Shown here in pieces: positions 46,341-55,000 of a stretch of DNA of 55,000 nt. Numbering within the stretch: position 1 is the first letter of the stretch; each line of letters opens with the position of its first letter. This stretch comes from Plasmodium brasilianum (taxonomy: Eukaryota > Apicomplexa > Aconoidasida > Haemosporida > Plasmodiidae). The stretch lies in assembly GCF_023973825.1 (NCBI RefSeq), contig NW_027122924.1, positions 1-55,000 of the forward strand, in the 5' to 3' direction. The position numbers and the translations under genes are program-made. Under the pieces are notes generated by a model. The model was not told the DNA's origin, did no database searches, and saw only the letters and a list, made by a program, of their open reading frames with translations.

Positions 46341-46952
46341 TATAAGGCAGTCATAAATGCATAATTATAGGCAAAAAATATATGTGAACCTATTTTCGAC
46401 GTCATTTGTGAATTTACACTTATGTACTACACTACGAATTTATTATATTTTTTTTTTACTCTTATTTTATTTTTATTTTATTTTTTATGTTATTATTTTT
46501 TTTATATTATTTTTTATTTTATTATTTTTTTTATATTATTTTTTATTTTATTCTTTATTTTTATTTTATTTTTTATTTTATTTATTTTATTCTTTATTTT
46601 TATTTTATTTTTTATTTTATTTATTTTATTCTTTATTTTTATTTTATTTTATTTTATTTTTTATTTTTTATTTTATTTTGTATTTTATTATATTTCTTTT
46701 TTTCGTACCCTAAAAATAATAGCTGATCGGAAGAACGCTTAGCCGTGGAAACATTCCACATTTATTTTCCTACCCACGTAGAGCATATTAAATTTGTAAA
46801 AATATTTGTTCTTACTTTATATCGTTACGTTTATACATTATCACATTATTTCATTTTTCCTTGTTTTTCCCCCCTTCCCCACCCCACTTCTATTTTTTTG
46901 CTGTTTTTTTTTGTTTTACCTATTCGAACTCTTCCTTTTTTGCGGAATTATA

Positions 46953-49900
46953 ATGTATGAATCTTCGAATAATATATTGAGTAAAAGCAAGGAGTTAGGT
47001 GAGATATTTTTAAAATCCTTGAAGAACGATGGGGAGAGTGTTAAGTATTTAAATGAGTGCAAGAACTGTGAAATTTCGGAATTCTATGGTGCTTTTTATT
47101 TAGTATTTTCTAATGTAATAAACAATGACAACAATTTAATTGTATTTAAAGACCATTTACTGTTTTTATCTTTTTGTTACATGAACAAGCTACTTGAAAA
47201 GTATTATACTATTTATACTGTTGAGGATAAAAATAATATACGAAATAATTTTATAAATATATTGTTTTCTTTACCAATACATTTCAATCATGAGTTGGAT
47301 AGCAGCATGCTAAATATAAAAGAGAAATCCATAGGATTAATAAAAAAAAAGTTTGTTCAGAATTTTCTTAACGAAAATAGTTTTCTTATCAGAAATTACC
47401 TGACCTCCTTAGACAATTATTTTATTAGTTCATATATGAACTCAACACGAAATAAGTATTCTCAGATATTAAGTATACTGTGTATGCATAATGATTATAT
47501 ATATTTTAGGTATGTATTTAATTTTATTTTATTTTTTTTGAGTGAATCTTTGAAAAGAAAATTGGCCCCATTAGGATTTAACGAAGTGGAGAAGGAAGAG
47601 TTCAAACAACTTATGTCCGTAAACTTTATGGGGAATTATGGGGGGGGAAGAGAAAACGTATTAAGTAGTAGTAACATTCGAAGTATTGACAACGTAAATG
47701 ATAATAACAATTTGATGAAGCAGGACGAATATTTTGGAAGCGTCCTGCACATCTGCATAAATTTCTTGAAAGAAATATTTTATACCATAAGCAATGAAAA
47801 CCCGTCTAAGGTGGTTAACAGGCAACAGTTAAATATATTTCGTTCGATCATAATTAACGATGTAAATGAACTATTTAATTTTTTTTTTATTTCTTTTTAT
47901 TATTGTGTGTATTTTAATAAAAAAAATGAATTCGAGCTTTTGCTAGAGTGTGTAAAAGAATTATCTTTTTTTTTTCCAGCATATATATTTTTTAGTGAGT
48001 CTAGTTCTTCGATAGGTAGTACACCGATGGGCAGTTCCCCATCAAGCAGTTCATCGCTAGTCAGCCCATCTTTAGTTAGCTCGTCGCCAATCAAATTTTT
48101 GTTGAATATACTACTTGTCTGTTTTACAAAAACGTCAAATGGGTGTGTAGTAAAAGGGCAAATATCCCCTAGTGGGGATAATGGTAGTAGAAATTATATC
48201 TCTGGTGTTGGTAAGAGTAGCATTTCGTCTATTTCTTCTATAGCTCTTAGCGATTTTTGTAAATTGTACAAACAATACATTCCTGTAAACGAGTTTACAT
48301 GTAAATGTCCTTGCCTGTACAAGTTGTTAGATAGTGTAGACATAGAAGAAAAGCTGCTAGTCATTTTTTTAAATATAGTTGAATATATATCTAGAATAAA
48401 TAATAAAACCTTTTTTCAATTAAATGAATATGAATTAATGCAATTTTTAGAAAATTATTTCAATATAAATTTAAATTTGTATGATGTTAATAATTATGCT
48501 TTTCAAAATATATACGTACGAATGATTTTAAATTTATCACGTATACCTATGTCGAACTATTTACATAAAAAAGAAAACAAACTTAGATGTTTTCATATTT
48601 ATATAATGAACATATTTAAAAATATATATCACCCAAGCTTAAAAATTTTAGTAAATGTATTAACAATATGTAAAAACATATTTGACTATAACAGAGATCT
48701 AATTTATATAAAAAATAAGGAACATGAAGGAGAGAGTGATATATTTAATATGAACAAGAATGACAAGGAAAGTTTACTAAATGAAAATAATGAAAAACGT
48801 TTTAATGGAAACCATTTCGTAATAACACGTAATGATTTAAAGAAGCTCATCATTCTGCTGTTTGTCAAAATTGTTAAGATACCCATATATACTACTAGTA
48901 CCCCTTTGAACAAAAAGTTGATGGTGCAATTTGTTAGCAGCTACGTGGAGCAGTATGACGACGCATGGTTTGATGCCTACTACCGGTGCGTGCGGGAGTA
49001 CCAAGAGGAGGTCGAGGGGTGCATCTACAATGTTAGCGGTGTTGGTAGTATTAGTAGTGATAATGTTGTTGGCAGTGCCAACGGGAGTGGCCATATTAAA
49101 AACATGCTGAAGAACAAGATTTACGGCCTACTGAGAACACTAATAGGGATGAACCACGAAGTGTACCATATAATGTTAGAAGTGTTTTTCGACTTTTTTA
49201 AATTTTATGATAACATAAATTTGTCTAATTTGTGCAGTGAAGTAATAAAGGTGAAGGATTATTTTATATACATACTCCTGAGGGTATATTACCAGTTGCT
49301 TACCTTTTTCATCAACATATTGAAGGAGTGCAAAAGTGTAATAACGGATGGAGATACAGAAATAAATAGAAATATTATTTCGTTTCAGCTGCTGAGTAGT
49401 GTGGATGGAGATTTGACTTCCCAGCAAGCATATGTACGGGATAAGATTAACTTGAAAACGTTACTTCAAAAAAGAATTGTAGAGATGCAAAAAGAGCAGG
49501 ATAACGAGAATGGGGTGGCAGGTGTGAAGGATATGAATGAAGTAAATCGGGTGAGCAGCCAGTCAGGTATATTTCCCACACCGGGTAAGGGCGTTGTAGT
49601 GGGGGACAAGGAATATAATAGTGATAATATAAATGGACTGAAAAAAGAAATCGAACGAATTGATTTAGAGCTACATATAATTAAATGCATAGAAAAATAT
49701 AGAGGATCTCCATACTATGAAATATGTAATAAGTGTATAATGAATTTATTAAGTTGTTATAAAATAATATTAGAAAAAGATTTTTTAAATTTTGCAAAAT
49801 TTTCATCCAATTTTATTCTATTTGAAATTAAGAGATTAGAATATATATCTAGTAGTACTTATATTTTAAATTATAACAAAGATTTTGCATTTCTTATGAT

Positions 49901-51974
49901 AGATCATTTAGTACAAAACATTGTTAAGAATGATATGGAGTATTCATATGAATTAAAAAAAAATTACGTCTCTATATTTACTGCAGTCATATTAAATTTA
50001 GAGCACTTTCTTTCTAATGAGATGATTAAGAATGTGCTAAAAACATTTATTGAATATAAGAAGAAGACAAAAAATTTTTTTAAATATAACAAGGAGTTTA
50101 CAATTTTATTGTTGACTCTGATATATGTATTAAAGGTGGACTACATCAATGGGGAATTTCCTAACTACATTAACTTGGTGCTAGATGATACCTACGAATT
50201 CTTAACTTCATTTAATAAAACAATAACGTCATTTTATAAGCTATATGAACTTTTTTATTTGAGTGAACATAAAACCGAAAGGGTACATTCCTTATTCGAT
50301 GTGTACAAAGTAGTGCAGAATTATTTTAGCTTATTTTCCCTCCGCAAATTTGGCTGTTTTGTAAAAAATTCGAAAAAAGAAAAAAATGATAGCAGTTGTA
50401 ATAATTTTTTTTTCATGACTAATGAAAAGAGACCCATGGAAGAAACACATTTTAGTGAAGAAACACTTTTCAATCATATAAACAATAACACAGCAATGAT
50501 AAATGAAAACGAATTTTTACAAATTGCTTTCAACTTGTTTACCTCTATATTGTGCATTTATCCCCTTTTTAACGACATGCTAAACACTAGTAGTATTACT
50601 TTTGAAAACTACCCCATGTTGTGCTCCGAGGTGAATTATTTTCACCTGAACGGCAAGGAGAGGGAAGTGTTAAATAATGCACACAGTCAGGGGTGTGGAA
50701 GTGTGGTTAGCGGTCCAGTTAGTAGTGCACTTAACAGTGGCGTGGTTGACGGCTTGGAGTATCACCTACGGGGGGGTGTACCAGGAGATCCGAGTGAAAC
50801 GCACATAAGGGATAGAGGGAGAAGAAAAAAATCGAACTGTAGCATTAGACTAATGCATGAAAATGTTTGCACTATAATAAAGAAGTTCATTAGTGAAGGG
50901 TACATATTCATGTATAATGACATTGTGGATCTTTTTAATAATGTTTTGTTAATAGGTTTATCATATAGTCCATATTACTTTTTGAATGAAAATATTTTAT
51001 ATATTTATCTTTGTTTGAGTGAGAAGTTGAAATATGTTATAAGTAACAGAATAATAAATAAGCTACTAATTCATTGGTATATTAAAATATATGAGCCTTT
51101 TTTTGAAAGAAAATTTCATTACTTTAGAGCACAGTTTGATCATATTAAAAAAGTAAACAATGAATTAAATAGCCAATTAAATATTAAGGAAGAGGAATAT
51201 ACTATTTATTATGATATGCTATATATGAATAAACACTATATTTTGAATTACCTGAAAATATGTAAGAACATATTTGTTATACCCAATGATTTTAAAAACA
51301 CTCAAGAAAGAAGTAAAAAATTTTATCATTACATTTATGATATTGACAAAGTACAGCTATTTAACTGTTTTTTACCTACAATTGAGTTTTTGCTTAATAG
51401 TTATGATTGTAATATTACAAGACGATGCTTAAGTTTGCTTGTAGATGTGTCAGACTCACTTATTATGTTAAGTAATAACAGCTCCTGTCTTTGTTTTGCC
51501 ATATTACAGATCATTAAAACTCTTTTGCAGTCCTTCTTTATGTACAACCCTCTTATTTTAACCCTGTATCAAAGTAAGAAAGAGGACGACAAAAGGTTAA
51601 CTAGTCGAATGTACAGTGACTATACAGATGAACATATGGAAGTATTATATATAGGTGAGATGAAATTATTTATGAAGGAGGACCCACACGAGTTGTCTTC
51701 TTATTTAAACGTTTTTACCTCCACCATTTTAAAAATTTGTAAAAATTATTTCATCTTACAGAAAAATATTTTTTCTATTAATACAAACAACACATCATTT
51801 AGTGAAATTGTAAATATAGAGAGCATAAAACATTTTATTTTGTTGTTTGAACGCATGGATAACTCTAATGCATTCGATTTCCAGACAATTCTACTTGATC
51901 TTTTCAACCAAGGCACTTCAGACTACTTAAAAAATTTGCTCATTCAATATAGAATGCATAAAATGAACAAGTAA
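46953..51974 (+). CDS. Large helical-repeat protein, putative exportin (exportin-T-like)
   Basis: One long open frame, 1,673 aa from ATG 46953 (MYESSNNILSKSKEL). An upstream in-frame ATG at 46806 would add a Phe-rich 49-residue stretch that I reject. Seen: all-helical composition with repeated Leu/Ile/Phe-rich helices and few low-complexity insertions (47640-47720, 47995-48090, 48170-48240, 49030-49100, 49500-49620). The N-terminal helices DHLLFLSFCYMNKLLEKYYT, then VEDKNNIRNNFINILFSLP, resemble the importin-N/exportin-T entry repeats, in which a xxFFxxQxLE helix precedes an xLRxxLIxWL helix. Known: exportins carry RNA or protein cargo out of the nucleus with Ran-GTP. Inference: a divergent exportin, possibly the tRNA exporter. 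A HEAT-repeat protein of another kind is not excluded. A GTAAGA donor overlaps the stop region, so a longer C terminus is possible (see findings). Confidence 0.7.
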   Translation: MYESSNNILSKSKELGEIFLKSLKNDGESVKYLNECKNCEISEFYGAFYLVFSNVINNDNNLIVFKDHLLFLSFCYMNKLLEKYYTIYTVEDKNNIRNNFINILFSLPIHFNHELDSSMLNIKEKSIGLIKKKFVQNFLNENSFLIRNYLTSLDNYFISSYMNSTRNKYSQILSILCMHNDYIYFRYVFNFILFFLSESLKRKLAPLGFNEVEKEEFKQLMSVNFMGNYGGGRENVLSSSNIRSIDNVNDNNNLMKQDEYFGSVLHICINFLKEIFYTISNENPSKVVNRQQLNIFRSIIINDVNELFNFFFISFYYCVYFNKKNEFELLLECVKELSFFFPAYIFFSESSSSIGSTPMGSSPSSSSSLVSPSLVSSSPIKFLLNILLVCFTKTSNGCVVKGQISPSGDNGSRNYISGVGKSSISSISSIALSDFCKLYKQYIPVNEFTCKCPCLYKLLDSVDIEEKLLVIFLNIVEYISRINNKTFFQLNEYELMQFLENYFNINLNLYDVNNYAFQNIYVRMILNLSRIPMSNYLHKKENKLRCFHIYIMNIFKNIYHPSLKILVNVLTICKNIFDYNRDLIYIKNKEHEGESDIFNMNKNDKESLLNENNEKRFNGNHFVITRNDLKKLIILLFVKIVKIPIYTTSTPLNKKLMVQFVSSYVEQYDDAWFDAYYRCVREYQEEVEGCIYNVSGVGSISSDNVVGSANGSGHIKNMLKNKIYGLLRTLIGMNHEVYHIMLEVFFDFFKFYDNINLSNLCSEVIKVKDYFIYILLRVYYQLLTFFINILKECKSVITDGDTEINRNIISFQLLSSVDGDLTSQQAYVRDKINLKTLLQKRIVEMQKEQDNENGVAGVKDMNEVNRVSSQSGIFPTPGKGVVVGDKEYNSDNINGLKKEIERIDLELHIIKCIEKYRGSPYYEICNKCIMNLLSCYKIILEKDFLNFAKFSSNFILFEIKRLEYISSSTYILNYNKDFAFLMIDHLVQNIVKNDMEYSYELKKNYVSIFTAVILNLEHFLSNEMIKNVLKTFIEYKKKTKNFFKYNKEFTILLLTLIYVLKVDYINGEFPNYINLVLDDTYEFLTSFNKTITSFYKLYELFYLSEHKTERVHSLFDVYKVVQNYFSLFSLRKFGCFVKNSKKEKNDSSCNNFFFMTNEKRPMEETHFSEETLFNHINNNTAMINENEFLQIAFNLFTSILCIYPLFNDMLNTSSITFENYPMLCSEVNYFHLNGKEREVLNNAHSQGCGSVVSGPVSSALNSGVVDGLEYHLRGGVPGDPSETHIRDRGRRKKSNCSIRLMHENVCTIIKKFISEGYIFMYNDIVDLFNNVLLIGLSYSPYYFLNENILYIYLCLSEKLKYVISNRIINKLLIHWYIKIYEPFFERKFHYFRAQFDHIKKVNNELNSQLNIKEEEYTIYYDMLYMNKHYILNYLKICKNIFVIPNDFKNTQERSKKFYHYIYDIDKVQLFNCFLPTIEFLLNSYDCNITRRCLSLLVDVSDSLIMLSNNSSCLCFAILQIIKTLLQSFFMYNPLILTLYQSKKEDDKRLTSRMYSDYTDEHMEVLYIGEMKLFMKEDPHELSSYLNVFTSTILKICKNYFILQKNIFSINTNNTSFSEIVNIESIKHFILLFERMDNSNAFDFQTILLDLFNQGTSDYLKNLLIQYRMHKMNK

Positions 51975-53160
51975 GAGGTGCTGTTTTTTGCCATGTCGAT
52001 ACACGTTTGTGTGTTGGGAAAAAGGTACTAGGTTTTCTGTTATTTGTGCAAATGATTATCCATCTTGCAGGAAAAACGGGCCGATGGGCGTGAAAGGATG
52101 TGGACATATGAGTACAGACAAGTGGGATGCTGTTCGGGGCGTTTCCCCGCATAAAACTGTTTTCTCACGTTGCGTTGTTACCTTTTACCATTTATCTTTA
52201 ACCATTTATATTTTACCTATTACGTGTTGCCTATTACGTGTTACCTATTACGTGTTACCTATTACGTTTTGCCTATTACATTTTATATGTTATATTGTAT
52301 ATGCTATATTTTACCTTCTACATTTTGGCTTTTTTTTTTTTTTTTTCAAGTGAGGAAATAGGCGGTATGACTGTGCATATATATATATAAGTACACATAC
52401 ATATTTATATGCATGTTTGCACATTTTTGAACGAAATACATTGCGCACATAAAATGCACTTGAGCGCGCATAAATGTGTAGCCAACTTTGTTCGCCCTTC
52501 ATCTCCCCCGTGGAATTTATGCCATCAAGCAATTTTAATTTACTAGCGAACGGCTGAAGCTGAAAAGGTAGATTTATTTAAAATAAAAAAAATAAAAAAA
52601 AAAAAGAAAAGGAAAAAAACAATTCCTATAAGTACGCTTGTGACAATAACGGGAGAAATCCACGTTGCTCGGTAAACACGTTTTAGTGCAATTGTTCTCT
52701 TTTTTCGTTCAGTTATACTTGCTTTGAAAAGGCAAAAGGGTTTAAGGACATTCATCAAAAGAGAGAAAAAAGGAAAGAAATGAATGAAGAAAAATGAGAA
52801 AAAAAAAAAAAAAAAAAAAAAAAGGCTCGTGTAGTAGTCCCATACATGTATACATTTACATATATATAATATATATATGTAAATGTATACATGTGTACGG
52901 GTATATATACTTATGTACAAATGCGTATGCGTGCTCCGTAACACGTGTATCCTCTCTTTTCAATTCGGAATATTCCAAATGAACTTTTAGAGTTGTTAAA
53001 ATTTTCAATTTAACGAAATTTTCCGATCTAGCACTATGTTAGCAACATTTTAGTATCATGTTAGTAATATTTTAGCCATATTTTTGTACTATCTGAGCAA
53101 TATTGTGTACTATTTATGCGTAAATAAATGTATATATATATATATATATATATATTTATA
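51975..53160. other. Intergenic region after exportin-like gene
   Basis: 52071-52353 could be a spliced 3' exon of the preceding gene (see findings). The rest has a 15-bp repeat (CCTATTACGTGTTAC type) at about 52205-52280, A runs at 52799-52823 and 52584-52602, a 51-bp perfect palindrome at 52844-52894, and short CAT/ATGTTAG-type repeats at 53035-53100. Confidence 0.7.
52844..52894. repeat. 51-bp perfect palindrome
   Basis: Two perfectly complementary 25-base arms around a single central A. The left arm begins ACATGTATACATTTAC. It includes non-TA positions (four C/G pairs per arm), so it is more than a (TA)n tract. It follows a 25-nt A run and lies 267 bp before the next start codon. Confidence 0.9.
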
Positions 53161-55000
53161 ATGTTAAATTATTTGAAATATGTAGGCAAAAAAATAGTAT
53201 TATCAGCACTATTACAACTACTAGTACTACAAATATTGCTTTTTACATTCCCATGGAAGAAGTATGTTCAGAACTATGTTCTCTATAAGGGAGAACGCTT
53301 TATATTAAAGCCTTGTGTTTATAAAATATCTAGAAATAATAAGCATTTTAATGCGTTTAAAAGTTCCTCTTTTGCTTTAAAATCAACTGAAGAACTGGAT
53401 GATTTTAAGTACTTCACGGACGACGAGTAAGGGGAAGCTACAGCCAGAACAAGCGAGCTGCGCATGTGTGTATGTGCTTATGGATATACATATATACTTA
53501 TGTAAGTATGTATGGATGAACCTATGTGTACATAGGTACGCGTATGGTTATACATACATTTACGTATGTATTGTGTGTGTGTAATATTTTTTTTTTTTTT
53601 TTTGCAATATGCCTGACCTGTTCAGGTACATTCCGCCACTTCCACCAGTTGAAACATGGGAAGATTTAATCATCAAGGAAGAGATAAGAAACAAAAAGGA
53701 GGATGCAAAAAGAAACGAAGATAATTATAATTTATCGCATGAGAGTAGAGTAAAGGTGTTGGACATAATGCGACAAACTCGTTTGATAAATCACTGCAAC
53801 TATGAAGTCCAGAAAAATAAGCAAAAAAATATTCTGTACTTTGTAACACCCAAAATAGGTGAGCTACAAGTGTACATGTGGAGCGGCAGCACGAGGGAGA
53901 TTTGAGTGTGTTTAAATGAGGAAACATATCTGTACTTGGGCGTGTATTGATGTGTGTATGTGTTCGTGTGTACATGTATTGATGTGCGTATGTGTTCGTG
54001 TGTACATGTATTGATATGCGTATGTGTTCGTGTGTACATGTATTGATGTGCATATGTGTTCGTGTGTACATGTATTGATATGCGTATGTGTTCGTGTGTA
54101 CATGTATTGATGTGCGTATATGTTCGTGTGTACATGTATTGATGTGCGTATGTGTTCGTGTGTACATGTATTGATGTGCGTATGTGTTCGTGTGTACATG
54201 TATTGATGTGCGTATGTGTTCGTGTGTACATGTATTGATGTGTGTATGTACAATGGAGCACACGTAGTAAACCTTCTTGCTTCCCCTATCAGGGCCGTAC
54301 TGCAAGTTGATGGAAAGTGACAAAGATAAAATGGAAAGCCTAGTGAGTAAAGTGAAGGAAAAGTTTGGAAGGAAAGTTCAGATAGTAAACTTAAAAATGG
54401 ATGTAAAAATGCCGTTATTTGAAATTTTTTTACAAGCAAGTATTCACACACAAATAAAAATTTTTCATGCTCGAGGTAGGACATTACAATATAGATTACC
54501 ACCTCCTTTTTGGACCAAATGTAAAATTTTAAAAGAAAATAAAATATTACAAGAAAAGTATGGTGGGGAATGTGCACCGGGATTATTTCCTCAATACGAT
54601 GAATATCATATGATGCAAATAATGACGGAATGTGTTTACAATGATAAATATAATTTTTATGTATATGATGTAAATCTTGAATGGGAAAACTTATGTGCCT
54701 TAACACCTGAGAATAAAGAATTAAGAAAAATTGTTCATCAGAATGTACATGTACCCACACGCTTGGCTGTCATCAAGGCGTTCGAACAAGGTCATTCAGG
54801 GAAAAAAGAAACATATACCTCCTTGTGCATAAGTATATATACACTACACTGTAGCTGTCTCAGTGCAGATAGCCCTTTTTTTTTTTTTCCTATATTGCTT
54901 TATTTTTTTTTTTATTTTATCCCCCGCAGGAATAGAAGATTTCAGGGAAATCATCAGAGAGGAGTATCTCATAATGCTTCGAGAACAAAGAAAGCTAAAA
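53161..55000 (+). CDS. Unrecognised protein with N-terminal hydrophobic leader (3'-truncated by window)
   Basis: Exons: 53161-53426, 53626-53858, 54293-54790 and 54930-55000 (continues). Phases match exactly (356 codons), and the joins read TDD-EYIPPLPPVE, TPKI-GPYCKLMES and AFEQ-GIEDFREII. The third donor is an unusual GTCATT. Seen: a hydrophobic N terminus (SALLQLLVLQILLFTFPW), then a basic Ser/Asn/Lys stretch (ISRNNKHFNAFKSSSFALKS), then a soluble-looking domain with FHARGRTLQYRLPPPFWTK and YGGECAPGLFPQYDEYHM. I do not recognise the family. Inference: signal plus basic transit-like region suggests apicoplast import; an ER-anchored protein is the alternative. ATG 53161 is preferred to ATG 53128, which lies in a TA repeat. 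Confidence 0.7.
53942..54246 (+). repeat. 32-bp minisatellite in intron 2 of the 3'-most gene
   Basis: About 9.5 copies of a 32-bp unit containing TGTGTACATGTATTGATGTG and ending TATGTGTTCG. Only a few sites vary (CG/CA, GATG/GATA). It fills most of the 434-bp intron 53859-54292 and is relatively GC-rich for non-coding DNA here. Confidence 0.93.

Larger units (their letters stand above)
44596..46952. other. Intergenic region with two minisatellites and a TA/T block
   Basis: About 2.36 kb, tandem genes on both sides. T-rich (TTTTTATTTCTTTTTCT)n at 44630-44700, a 30-bp repeat at 45440-45740, a 39-bp repeat at 46184-46340 and a nearly pure A/T block of TTTATTTTATTC-type repeats at 46440-46690. 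No coding evidence. Confidence 0.8.

Noticed and set aside
46357..46742. + strand Phe/Tyr-rich frames
   Set aside because: Nearly pure A/T repeat block. I also considered a centromere here, but the block is only about 300 bp, far below a Plasmodium centromere.
53673..54760. - strand HTNTYAHQYMYTRTHTH-type frames up to 282 aa
   Set aside because: Shadow of the 32-bp intronic minisatellite extended over the real + strand exon 3; the + strand exons splice in phase.
1..55000. tRNA/rRNA genes, transposons, CRISPR arrays, subtelomeric variant-antigen genes
   Set aside because: No cloverleaf-like GC-rich island, no transposase or reverse-transcriptase motif, no spacer-repeat pattern (all arrays are gapless tandem repeats) and no exported-protein family seen.

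Overview
The window is nuclear DNA from a malaria parasite (genus Plasmodium). The evidence is the very high A+T content, long A and T homopolymers, (TA)n tracts between genes, short T-rich GT-AG introns, Asn/Lys/Ser-rich low-complexity insertions inside conserved proteins, and the protein families present. The base composition and minisatellite-rich non-coding DNA suggest a P. malariae/P. ovale-like species rather than the more GC-rich vivax group, but only the genus is well supported. There is no tRNA, rRNA, CRISPR array, transposon or subtelomeric multigene family. This looks like chromosome-internal core genome.

Layout, left to right: (1) 1-2740, + strand, the 3' end of a charged, repeat-rich protein whose last exons encode a cupin-like module. 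By neighbourhood I identify it as the schizont egress antigen-1 (SEA1)/CENP-C-like gene. (2) 5589-26454, + strand, a six-exon gene for a giant VPS13-family lipid-transfer protein (about 6,470 aa). (3) 27912-28703, - strand, deoxyribose-phosphate aldolase. (4) 30801-33010, + strand, a DDX52/Rok1-type RNA helicase whose frame is broken at a 41-nt A run. (5) 34091-37352, - strand, a seven-exon TM9SF/EMP70 nonaspanin. (6) 39515-41230, + strand, a two-exon multi-membrane protein with a possible apicoplast leader. (7) 42673-44595, + strand, an acidic/basic protein of unknown function. (8) 46953-51974, + strand, a large helical-repeat protein resembling exportins. (9) 53161 to the window end, + strand, the 5' four exons of an unrecognised protein with a hydrophobic N terminus. 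From memory the SEA1-VPS13-aldolase-helicase order matches P. falciparum chromosome 10.

The genes are independent housekeeping genes and do not form an operon or pathway. VPS13 (bulk lipid transport), TM9SF (Golgi/endosome membrane protein) and possibly the exportin-like protein serve membrane and nuclear traffic. The helicase serves small-subunit rRNA maturation. The aldolase serves deoxynucleoside salvage. The SEA1/CENP-C-like protein is expected at centromeres.

The sequence has two frame discontinuities at A runs (15211-15221 and 31336-31376) and one in-frame TAG (211-213). The first two are most simply homopolymer-length errors, because adding one A restores an exact open frame in each case. 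Non-coding DNA is packed with minisatellites (units of 10-39 bp) and holds two long near-perfect palindromes. I found no convincing new multi-gene system. The best leads are the cupin module of the SEA1-like protein, the Cys-rich repeat and hydrophobic C-terminal segments of VPS13, the A41/poly-Lys site in the helicase, and a possible extra 3' exon on the exportin-like gene.
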